This document shows positions 12,537 through 18,208 of a stretch of DNA of 18,208 bases, in pieces. Position 1 is the stretch's first letter. Each line of letters opens with the position of its first letter. This DNA is from Clostridia bacterium. GTDB taxonomy: Bacteria > Bacillota > Clostridia > Christensenellales > DTU072. The DNA is taken from contig JAQVME010000005.1 in NCBI GenBank assembly GCA_028703745.1, positions 1 through 18,208 of the forward strand, read 5' to 3'. Below the pieces are notes generated by a model. The model was not told the DNA's origin and ran no database searches. It saw only the letters and a program-made list of their open reading frames with translations. Made by a program: the position numbers and the translations under genes.

Positions 12537-14864
12537 TTATTCGCTGCGCAATGCCGCCACCGGGTCTTTTTTTGCCGCCATTCTGGAAGGAATAAATCCC
12601 GCAATAAGCGTAAGCAGCATACTTATGCCTATCATAACCAGCGCCGTGGTCCATTCCAGCCTGGCAATATTCTGAACGTCGGCTAGTTTGAAAATAATTA
12701 TGTTTAACGGTATGGACAATATCAGTGTGAAAGCCACGCCGATAAGACCGGCCGCCATACCTATCATCAGCGTTTCGGCGTTAAACACACGTGATACGTC
12801 TTTCTTCCTTGCGCCCAGACTTCTCAGCACGCCTATTTCTTTGGTTCTCTCAATAACCGACACATAAGTGGTTATGCCTATCATAATAGAAGAAACAAGC
12901 AAGGATATCGCAGAAAAGGCTATGAGTATATATGTGATGACCTTTACTATGCTGTTTACCATTCCCAAAATGAAATTCGACATATCCGTATAAATTATCT
13001 TGTCCTTTTCGGCTTTGCCGGTATTCCATGCCTTGAGATAATCAATTATTTCCTGTTTGCTCTCAAAATCTATGGCGTATACCTTTATGGACGACGGTAT
13101 GGAGCTGGCGCCCAGCTTTTGCAAGGAGTATTTGTATAATTCCTCGATGAGTTCGGAAGTTAGGATGCCGCTATCGTTGAATTGTAAACCCGTCAGCACG
13201 TCCGTTTCTGTGCTGGCGACCTGAGCCAGAGCTACTTGCGATTGGCGGCTGTCGTCCAATACAAAATCGGTCAGCGCCGGAGAATATACAAGTCCCGGAT
13301 CCAGCCACTCGCCGGCGGCATCTCTGTCTATGCGTATTACGCTGATAATCTTCAGCGTGACGGCGTCCCCGCTGTTGTAAAGCCCGCCATACTGGCTCGC
13401 CACGGGCGCGTTGAATCTGCTGTCACCTTGGGTATAAAAATCATCGTTGAGTATCAGCTTAAATTCTTTATTGAGTAGCGCGTCGTACGAAATGAGCTGC
13501 CGGGCGTCAAAGCTTATTCCGAGCGCGTTCAGCGTCTTGGTCGAAAGGCGGTTATAACGGTCTACTACGATAGCAAGTTCATTGTACGCCGTGGGCAATC
13601 TTTCTCCTGCCAGTACCTTCACCTGTCCTTCTAAGTACTCTTCGTTGCTGAGAATTTCTTGCCAGCCGGCATCTTCGGTCGAGACCTTGCGGTAGTCCTC
13701 GCCTGCCTTACAAATAAAATTCATATTAACGCTTCTTTCGTACGTAACGGCGTTCACCAGCTTCGGGTCTATCGCCGCCACATAGTCAAGATATTCTTGA
13801 GTTATGTTATTCTTAATAAGCATACTTTCAAAATCCGGTTGCTCGTAAGGATATACTCCCCCGGCATTCTCGGGATACTCCTCGTAGTCGCCGCCAGACG
13901 GGCGCATACCTTGCATCTTATCTAAATCTATGGTCACTTGGTCGATGGTTACGGGGCTTTGGCTCATGCTATCTGTTTGAACGGAGTCTATATAATTGCT
14001 CATACCGTTAGAGATGGCGAGAATAAGCGCTATTCCGAAGATGCCTATGCTTCCGGCAAAACTTGTCATAAAGGTTCTGCCCTTTTTTGTCATAAGATTG
14101 CGTAAGCTGAGAGAAATTGCAGTCAACAAGGACATAGCTATTCTTTTTTTCTTTTTTGTTTTCTGAGATGATGACGTATCCTCCGACACGTGCGGATTTG
14201 AATCGTCTACGACGCAACCATCGTGCAGTCTTATTATCCTATTGCTGAAACGCGCTGCCAACTCGGAATTATGTGTAACCATAACGACAAGCCTGTCTAG
14301 CGCCACCTCTTTCAGCAGCTCAATGGTTTGCATGCCCGTTTCGCTGTCAAGAGCGCCCGTAGGCTCGTCGGCTAAAATAATTTGCGGGTCATTTACCAGC
14401 GCCCTTGCTATCGCCACACGCTGCATCTGTCCACCGGAAAGTTGGTTGGGTCTTTTTTTAATTTGGTCAGCAAGCCCGACTCTCGTAAGCGCGTTGACGG
14501 CTTTTTGCTTTCTGATTTCTTTTGATACCCCCGCCAGAGTAAGCGCCATCTCGACGTTGGCAAGCACACTCAAATGCGGAATAAGGTTGTAGCTCTGGAA
14601 CACAAAGCCTATGGAGTTGTTGCGGTAGGTGTCCCAATCAGCGTCGGCATAGTCCTTTGTTGATCTGCCCTCGATAAATAATTCTCCGTCTGTGTACCGG
14701 TCAAGACCTCCTATTATGTTCAACAGCGTGGTTTTACCGCAGCCGCTTGCGCCTAGCACGGCGACGAATTCGCTCTTTCTGAACTCCAGCGAAACGCCTT
14801 TCAACGCTTCGACCTTATTGTCTGCCGAGCCGTATACCTTTCTTATATTGACGAGTTTGAGCAT
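12537..14864 (-). CDS. MacB-like ABC transporter, ATPase fused to FtsX-type permease
   Basis: The start at 14864 is chosen because GGAGG (14869-14873) lies 4 nt upstream; an in-frame ATG at 14927 has no such site and overlaps the promoter. The 775-residue protein has an ATPase half with Walker A GASGCGKT (38-45), Q-loop Gln90, signature LSGGQ (142-146), Walker B IILADE (162-167) and switch His198. A basic linker (KTKKKKR) leads to the permease half: TM1 at about 270-292, an extracellular domain of about 340 residues, then three helices with the FtsX-typical ERTKEIGVLRSLGA and closing DPVAALRSE. This architecture is the type VII ABC class, which moves or extracts peptides and lipoproteins by mechanical coupling rather than lumenal transport. 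The domain order (ATPase first) matches MacB. No partner MacA-like or two-component gene is adjacent. Substrate unknown; peptide resistance or lipoprotein handling are plausible. Confidence 0.9.
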   Translation of the reverse strand: MLKLVNIRKVYGSADNKVEALKGVSLEFRKSEFVAVLGASGCGKTTLLNIIGGLDRYTDGELFIEGRSTKDYADADWDTYRNNSIGFVFQSYNLIPHLSVLANVEMALTLAGVSKEIRKQKAVNALTRVGLADQIKKRPNQLSGGQMQRVAIARALVNDPQIILADEPTGALDSETGMQTIELLKEVALDRLVVMVTHNSELAARFSNRIIRLHDGCVVDDSNPHVSEDTSSSQKTKKKKRIAMSLLTAISLSLRNLMTKKGRTFMTSFAGSIGIFGIALILAISNGMSNYIDSVQTDSMSQSPVTIDQVTIDLDKMQGMRPSGGDYEEYPENAGGVYPYEQPDFESMLIKNNITQEYLDYVAAIDPKLVNAVTYERSVNMNFICKAGEDYRKVSTEDAGWQEILSNEEYLEGQVKVLAGERLPTAYNELAIVVDRYNRLSTKTLNALGISFDARQLISYDALLNKEFKLILNDDFYTQGDSRFNAPVASQYGGLYNSGDAVTLKIISVIRIDRDAAGEWLDPGLVYSPALTDFVLDDSRQSQVALAQVASTETDVLTGLQFNDSGILTSELIEELYKYSLQKLGASSIPSSIKVYAIDFESKQEIIDYLKAWNTGKAEKDKIIYTDMSNFILGMVNSIVKVITYILIAFSAISLLVSSIMIGITTYVSVIERTKEIGVLRSLGARKKDVSRVFNAETLMIGMAAGLIGVAFTLILSIPLNIIIFKLADVQNIARLEWTTALVMIGISMLLTLIAGFIPSRMAAKKDPVAALRSE

Positions 14865-14917
14865 GGTTCCTCCGTTGTCTGTTGAATAAAAAACTACTTT
14901 TTTGTGAATTCTTAATG

Positions 14918-14947
14918 ATTTTAGCACCTTAGACTATGGCAAGTCAA
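14918..14947 (-). promoter_or_regulatory. Promoter of the ABC transporter gene
   Basis: On the minus strand TTGACT (14942-14947), 18 bp, TAAAAT (14918-14923) with TG one base before the -10. Start expected near 14911, leader about 47 nt. It is divergent from the small-peptide promoter, with about 25 bp between the two -35 boxes. Confidence 0.65.
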
Positions 14948-14972
14948 ACGTTATGGTATATTGTGGAGAGTA

Positions 14973-15001
14973 TTGACATTTTTCCGTTTATAATATATAG
15001 T
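14973..15001 (+). promoter_or_regulatory. Promoter of the 32-residue membrane peptide gene
   Basis: TTGACA (14973-14978), 17 bp, TATAGT (14996-15001). The -35 and spacing are consensus. A direct repeat of ATAGTATAA (14997-15005 and 15006-15014) overlaps the -10 and start region and could be a protein-binding site. Leader about 22 nt. Confidence 0.7.
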
Positions 15002-15029
15002 ATAAATAGTATAAAAAGGAGAATTCGTT

Positions 15030-15128
15030 ATGTGGAGATTAATTAAAAGAAAGTTTTGGGGCTGGTTCGTCGGCATCATAATGCTCATCATTATTTGTAT
15101 TATTCTATACGCAAAGTTCGGCGCATAG
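15030..15128 (+). CDS. Small single-pass membrane peptide (32 residues)
   Basis: This short ORF has all the signals of a real gene: a near-consensus promoter (14973-15001), AAGGAG 8 nt before the ATG, a stop at 15126-15128 and a strong hairpin just after it. The peptide begins MWRLIKRKFWGW, basic and Trp-rich, followed by a hydrophobic helix (residues 13-27, FVGIIMLIIICIILY) and the short tail AKFGA. By the positive-inside rule the N-terminus is cytoplasmic. I do not recognise a family. Divergent placement from the ABC transporter makes a small accessory subunit or regulator of it possible, as does a membrane-acting peptide or toxin; neither is shown. It is too short for routine gene callers. 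Confidence 0.7.
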   Translation: MWRLIKRKFWGWFVGIIMLIIICIILYAKFGA

Positions 15129-15149
15129 TTTTTTTTATTGGTATAACAA

Positions 15150-15189
15150 AATAAGGAAATAGGCAGCTTTGACTGCCTATTTCCTTATT
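15150..15189 (-). terminator. Bidirectional terminator between the small peptide and the LysM-CAP gene
   Basis: A perfect 17-bp stem (15150-15166 with 15173-15189; loop CTTTGA) stands between two convergent genes. On the minus strand the stem ends in TTATTTTGTT, giving a usable U-rich end for the LysM-CAP gene. On the plus strand the U-rich part is TTATTATTA, weaker. Confidence 0.8.
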
Positions 15190-15219
15190 ATTACACGTAT
15201 TCTCTTCCCATTGCTGATA

Positions 15220-15873
15220 CTATATCGGCTTGATAAAAATCTGGGTAAAGTACATCGTACCGTTTGCCTTTTTTGCCACCCCTACGCCTATTTGCGTAAC
15301 GTTGCCCGACAGGATATTTGCTCTATGCCCCGGCGAATTCATCCAAGAGTTCATAACCTCCTGCGCGGAGCGCTGTCCGTACGCGATATTTTCTGCCGCC
15401 GCCGAATACCGCAATTTGAAGGACTCCAGCATTTTGAAAGGCGAGCCGTACACGGGCGAGATATGCGCGAAATAATTGTTGTTTATCATATCCTGAGATT
15501 TTATTCTCGCAACCCTTGCCACCTGCCAGTTTATCGTCAGCTGTTGCAAGCCGCGTTTGGCGCGTTCGGCGTTAACAAGCCGTACTATTTCGGTTTCAAC
15601 GTTTTTCAGCGGCGCCGTTTCCGGAATATATATCTTTTGACCGGGATATATCATTGCCGGATTCTTTATTTGCGGATTGGCCTTTATTATTTCGCTCAAA
15701 CCCGTCTCATATTTTACGGCGATTTTCCATAAGCTGTCGCCGCGTTGTACGATATACGTTCCGCTTTGCGCTTCAACGACGATTTGGTCGCCTGAGGCTG
15801 CCAACTCCATAATGGCAAAAATGCTAAGACTGAATACCGTTATCAATAAAATAATTGTTAATATTTTTTTCAT
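15220..15873 (-). CDS. Secreted LysM-CAP (SCP/YkwD-like) protein
   Basis: This 217-residue exported protein has an N-terminal signal or anchor (basic MKK, hydrophobic 5-26). Residues 39-83 are a LysM domain (GTYIVQRGDSLWKIAVKY, ending YPGQKIYIP), which binds peptidoglycan. Residues of about 93-216 are a bacterial CAP domain: NAERAKRGLQQL, the His in NYFAHISP (His137), AENIAYG (Glu161), QEVMNSWMNSPGHRANIL (Glu172, His183) and IGVGVA. The four CAP cavity residues are intact. Proteins of this pairing in spore formers include coat and cortex proteins and YkwD-like proteins; their biochemical role is not settled. The start is fixed by AAGGTGG 6 nt upstream. It appears to be a single-gene unit; only a -10-like TATAAT (about 15912-15917 on the minus strand) is seen upstream. 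Confidence 0.92.
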   Translation of the reverse strand: MKKILTIILLITVFSLSIFAIMELAASGDQIVVEAQSGTYIVQRGDSLWKIAVKYETGLSEIIKANPQIKNPAMIYPGQKIYIPETAPLKNVETEIVRLVNAERAKRGLQQLTINWQVARVARIKSQDMINNNYFAHISPVYGSPFKMLESFKLRYSAAAENIAYGQRSAQEVMNSWMNSPGHRANILSGNVTQIGVGVAKKANGTMYFTQIFIKPI

Positions 15874-15988
15874 AAAACCACCTTTACTCTAGTATTTCGC
15901 GCGGCATTTATTATAATAAGGAAAAAAATGCCAGCTATATTAATAAAAAACGTATTGCTTTGGCACAATAGAACAAAAGGAGAAAATT

Positions 15989-16351
15989 ATGAAGTTAAAA
16001 AAGATATTAATTATCATTATAATAATTTCCTGCGTGACGTGCTTTTTCACGGGGGCAAAGCACTCAAAATACTACGGAACATACGTTTGCACCTCGGATC
16101 CGTCATGCACGATAGAGCTGCTGGACTTCAGCTTACCCCACCGCAAGGGCAAAGCACATTTCAAAAACATCAAGTTGCCGAGATACGGAATAAAAAGCCA
16201 TTCTCAGTTCAACGTACCTGTCGAGGTTTATCGCAAAGACGGCAAGGTGCTCTCCTTCAGGTCTATGCTGGACTCACATGTCATCTCCGGAACACTTGAC
16301 CTCAACACAAAAACCGTCAATATCGGCGGTTGCATTTATGTAAAAAGCTAG
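15989..16351 (+). CDS. Small exported protein of unknown family, possibly a lipoprotein
   Basis: This 120-residue protein begins MKLKK followed by an isoleucine run and IISC, which fits a lipobox with Cys15; a signal peptidase I site after FTGA is the alternative. The mature part has Cys pairs in TYVCTSDPSCTIE and one Cys in NIGGCIYVKS, and reads as a small beta-rich domain (strands around VPVEVYR, VLSFRSML, HVISGTLDL, TVNIGG). I do not recognise a family; the pattern resembles small extracytoplasmic beta-barrel or lipocalin-like proteins only loosely. AAAGGAG lies 6 nt before the ATG. A weak AU-rich hairpin (AAAAAGC/GCTTTTT, 16342-16360) overlaps the stop codon. It stands alone between two independently transcribed genes. 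Confidence 0.78.
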   Translation: MKLKKILIIIIIISCVTCFFTGAKHSKYYGTYVCTSDPSCTIELLDFSLPHRKGKAHFKNIKLPRYGIKSHSQFNVPVEVYRKDGKVLSFRSMLDSHVISGTLDLNTKTVNIGGCIYVKS

Positions 16352-16360
16352 GCGCTTTTT
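16342..16360 (+). terminator. Possible weak terminator overlapping a stop codon
   Basis: AAAAAGC (16342-16348) and GCTTTTT (16354-16360) pair around the loop TAGGC, which contains the TAG stop of the small exported protein. The stem is mostly A-U, so termination may be inefficient. Confidence 0.4.
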
Positions 16361-16381
16361 GTTCAATTAGAGGTAATATAT

Positions 16382-16411
16382 TTGGCTAGACGCGCTTCTA
16401 TATGCTATAAT
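16382..16411 (+). promoter_or_regulatory. Promoter of the esterase gene
   Basis: TTGGCT (16382-16387), 18 bp, TATAAT (16406-16411) with TG one base before the -10, so an extended -10 with a consensus hexamer. Leader to the TTG start is about 24 nt. Confidence 0.68.
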
Positions 16412-16441
16412 CCATTTAATATATTATTGTAGGAGTGCGTT

Positions 16442-17614
16442 TTGAGCAAAACGAGATACATTTTTCGTGAAATATTTTTTTACGGCGGTCTGGCGCTGCT
16501 CTGCGCCATGCTTGCCGCGCTTATGTACCTGCTCAGTACATGGCTAAGCTTTATTCTACTCGGAATTGCCGTCGCTATGCTAATAACCGTGCGAAAAACC
16601 GTCTTTTGGCACGGCGCAGTCAAAGGCATATGCTGGCTAATCGCGCTTTCCCTATGTTTTGGGAGCATGGCGGTGTTGCGTCCGGAGAAAAACGTATCCT
16701 TCGAGAGCGTGCTCGCTCGTGAAAGCATAAGAATATTAACAAGACTGCCAAAACTCGCCGACTACGGCTATATTACGGAAAGCAGTAGTTTTATCTCAAA
16801 GCTTTCGGTATGGGGTGCGCCGAAGGGCTACAGTCTGCGTGAATACGACGCCGACGGCGTGCCGCTCGAGCTACTGACTTACGACAAAGCTGACGGAGAA
16901 AAGGTCATATTGCAGTTCCATGGCGGCGCATATACCATGGGTCTAATGGATATTTACCGCCAGAACGCCCTCAGATATTCCAAAATCAGCGGGGGCGCCA
17001 GTGTGGCATCCATTGACTATCGTACAGCCCCTGCGCATACCTATCCCGCGGCGCTTGAGGATGCCGAAAAGGGCTGGCTATGGCTGCTAAGTCACGGCTA
17101 CAAAGAAGAAAACATAATTGTCGCAGGCGACAGCGCCGGCGGCAACCTAGCTTTGGCTTTAGTCATGAAGCTGCGTGACGAAGGAAGACCTCTGCCAAAG
17201 GCGCTGGTGCTGATGTCACCGTGGACGGATATGTCCGGAGGCGGACAATCTTATATCACAAATCAAAACTTAGACCCTATATTCGGCAACAAAGACGGCA
17301 TCGTCAACAATTTTCGCGGCGACAGGAACTATTATGCGCTAGGGTATGAACTTGATGACCCGAGACTTTCACCCGCCTACGGAGATTTCAGCGGACTGCC
17401 CGCTATGCTTATTCAAGTAGGCACCCACGAAATACTTGAGAGCGATTCCATCACCGTATACGAAAAAGCTTCCTCTGAAGGAGTAGCGGTAACACTGACA
17501 AGATATCAAGGAATGTTCCATGTTTTTCAGCTGGGCGGCAATCTTTTTAAGGAAGGACGGGCTGCCTGGAGGGAAGTAGGGACATTCGTTAATAATCAGT
17601 TTGGTACTCCCTAA
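16442..17614 (+). CDS. Membrane-anchored alpha/beta hydrolase, HSL-type esterase/lipase
   Basis: The start is a TTG at 16442 with AGGAG 6 nt upstream; no ATG with a comparable site is available before the conserved part. The 390-residue protein has two hydrophobic helices at about 12-50 and a third at about 58-80, then the hydrolase domain. The oxyanion motif is HGGAY (160-164), a variant of the usual HGGG. The nucleophile is Ser231 in GDSAGGN, the acid probably Glu330 in GTHEIL (or Asp335), and the catalytic His is His360 in GMFHVFQ. This places it in the hormone-sensitive-lipase-like family that hydrolyses short-chain acyl esters. Because the catalytic part follows the anchor, its side of the membrane depends on whether two or three helices cross. 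It ends tail-to-tail with nrdG, the stop codons sharing two bases. Confidence 0.88.
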   Translation: MSKTRYIFREIFFYGGLALLCAMLAALMYLLSTWLSFILLGIAVAMLITVRKTVFWHGAVKGICWLIALSLCFGSMAVLRPEKNVSFESVLARESIRILTRLPKLADYGYITESSSFISKLSVWGAPKGYSLREYDADGVPLELLTYDKADGEKVILQFHGGAYTMGLMDIYRQNALRYSKISGGASVASIDYRTAPAHTYPAALEDAEKGWLWLLSHGYKEENIIVAGDSAGGNLALALVMKLRDEGRPLPKALVLMSPWTDMSGGGQSYITNQNLDPIFGNKDGIVNNFRGDRNYYALGYELDDPRLSPAYGDFSGLPAMLIQVGTHEILESDSITVYEKASSEGVAVTLTRYQGMFHVFQLGGNLFKEGRAAWREVGTFVNNQFGTP

Positions 17615-18120
17615 ATCCATCGTTCAGAAGTACAAAGGACGGTTTTACCGCTTTCCAAACTTTTTGCAACGTCAATAACGCGCTGGTTTCTTGAACCCTT
17701 GAATTTCAAAGAAATATCTCTTTCGGCGAGTACAAATTCGCCGTCAATTATTATGTCCGCAAGCTCTGCAAGCGCACTCATTTTGTCACTACCTAGCACC
17801 TGTTCGAAGGTATAGCCGGTATATATTGCCAGCTCCAATGCCTGCTCTTTTATGTTTTTTGCCAGCGGCATAAGCCTTTCTGCCTGACAAAATGGCTCTC
17901 CCCCCGTCAAAGTAACCCCCGAAAGCAAGGGGTTGTTTTTTACCATTGACAGAATTTCTGCGTCTGACATATCATAGCCGCCGTCAAAATCCAGCGCCGA
18001 AGGATTGTGACAGCCCTCGCACCTGCGCGGACAGCCTTGAAGGAATACCGCCAGTCGCAGCCCCGGTCCGTCGGTTATGGACTCGTTGACTATGCCCGCC
18101 AAACGCAATATTTCAGACAT
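17611..18120 (-). CDS. nrdG: Anaerobic ribonucleoside-triphosphate reductase activating protein (radical SAM)
   Basis: The 169-residue protein is the activase that generates the glycyl radical on NrdD. The radical-SAM cluster motif is C-x3-C-x2-C at Cys30, Cys34 and Cys37 (GCPRRCEGCHNP), followed by the GGE SAM-binding motif in GVTLTGGEPFCQ. The length and the opening ITDGPGLRLAVFLQGC are typical of NrdG. The ATG overlaps the 3' end of nrdD by 8 bp (ATGTCTGA), so translation is coupled. The stop TAG (17611-17613) overlaps the stop of the convergent esterase gene. The nrdD-nrdG pair supplies deoxynucleotides without oxygen, supporting an anaerobic host. Confidence 0.95.
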   Translation of the reverse strand: MSEILRLAGIVNESITDGPGLRLAVFLQGCPRRCEGCHNPSALDFDGGYDMSDAEILSMVKNNPLLSGVTLTGGEPFCQAERLMPLAKNIKEQALELAIYTGYTFEQVLGSDKMSALAELADIIIDGEFVLAERDISLKFKGSRNQRVIDVAKSLESGKTVLCTSERWI

Positions 18121-18208
18121 TGTGCTTTACCCTGTCCTTTTCCTCAGCTCTCTTTGCATCGTTAAACCTTTCGAGGGTGCCGACGAGATATCCGGTTATT
18201 CGCCTTAT
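18113..18208 (-). CDS. nrdD: Anaerobic ribonucleoside-triphosphate reductase, C-terminal end only (runs off the window)
   Basis: Only the last 31 codons are inside the window. They read IRRITGYLVGTLERFN, then DAKRAEEKDRVKHNV and a TGA at 18113-18115. The RITGYLVG segment is the glycyl-radical loop of class III reductases; the radical Gly is the sixth residue of this fragment (codon 18191-18193). The gene overlaps nrdG by 8 bp. The start and catalytic cysteines lie to the right of the window, so intactness cannot be judged. Confidence 0.9.
   Translation of the reverse strand: MRRITGYLVGTLERFNDAKRAEEKDRVKHNV

Noticed and set aside
14865..14927. Upstream ATG (14927) as start of the ABC transporter
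   Set aside because: No ribosome site, the added residues are not part of the ATPase fold, and it overlaps the predicted promoter -10 and the start site.
14989..14994. TATAAT as the -10 of the small-peptide promoter
   Set aside because: It is only 10 bp after the TTGACA; the TATAGT at 14996 has the correct 17-bp spacing.
15030..15200. Type I toxin-antitoxin locus at the small membrane peptide
   Set aside because: The peptide size fits, but I find no good antisense promoter over the 3' part or leader; kept only as one possible reading.
15928..16299. 123-codon plus-strand ORF overlapping the small exported protein
   Set aside because: It is a different frame of the same region without a ribosome site; the 15989 frame has AAAGGAG and a signal peptide.

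Overview
The window reads as chromosomal DNA of an anaerobic Gram-positive bacterium, most likely a gut-type clostridium (Bacillota). This rests on AGGAGG-like ribosome binding sites, an oxygen-sensitive class III ribonucleotide reductase pair (nrdD-nrdG), lipobox lipoproteins with Listeria-Bacteroides (InlB-type) repeats, a membrane-anchored C1 peptidase with a FIVAR-like module, and a LysM-CAP envelope protein. The assignment is an inference from gene content; there is no rRNA or tRNA in the window to settle it. I see no insertion sequence, prophage, CRISPR array or tRNA.

Layout. (1) At the left edge is the 3' part of a secreted papain-like peptidase (+). (2) A compact Zn/Cd/Pb resistance operon follows on the minus strand: an ArsR/SmtB sensor with both known metal sites, a free 73-residue HMA metal-binding protein, and a PIB-type ATPase lacking its own HMA domain. 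A dyad operator lies just downstream of the -10 of a good promoter. (3) At 4271-4510 two tandem copies of a roughly 120-bp palindromic repeat fill the gap. (4) On the minus strand come an NCS2 uracil/xanthine-type permease and an InlB-repeat lipoprotein. The sequence between them combines an intrinsic terminator and a consensus sigma-70 promoter whose -10 lies inside the terminator stem. (5) Divergently (+), a GPH-type sugar symporter with a large extra extracytoplasmic insertion is coupled to a membrane-anchored Ca2+-dependent PI-PLC-like phosphodiesterase. (6) A XRE-type regulator with a multi-pass membrane tail (+) converges on a MacB-like ABC transporter (-) across a bidirectional terminator.

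(7) Divergent from the ABC transporter is a 32-codon single-pass membrane peptide with its own consensus promoter. It converges on a LysM-CAP secreted protein across a 17-bp hairpin. (8) At the right end are an unrecognised small exported protein (+), a membrane-anchored HSL-type esterase (+) whose stop codon overlaps that of nrdG (-), and the last 31 codons of nrdD (-) including the glycyl-radical loop.

Overall theme: envelope and surface functions (peptidase, lipoproteins, phosphodiesterase, esterase, LysM-CAP protein, ABC exporter), plus metal efflux and nucleobase uptake. The observations most worth following up are the promoter/terminator hybrid, the symporter/PI-PLC gene pair, the small membrane peptide, and the insertion in the symporter.
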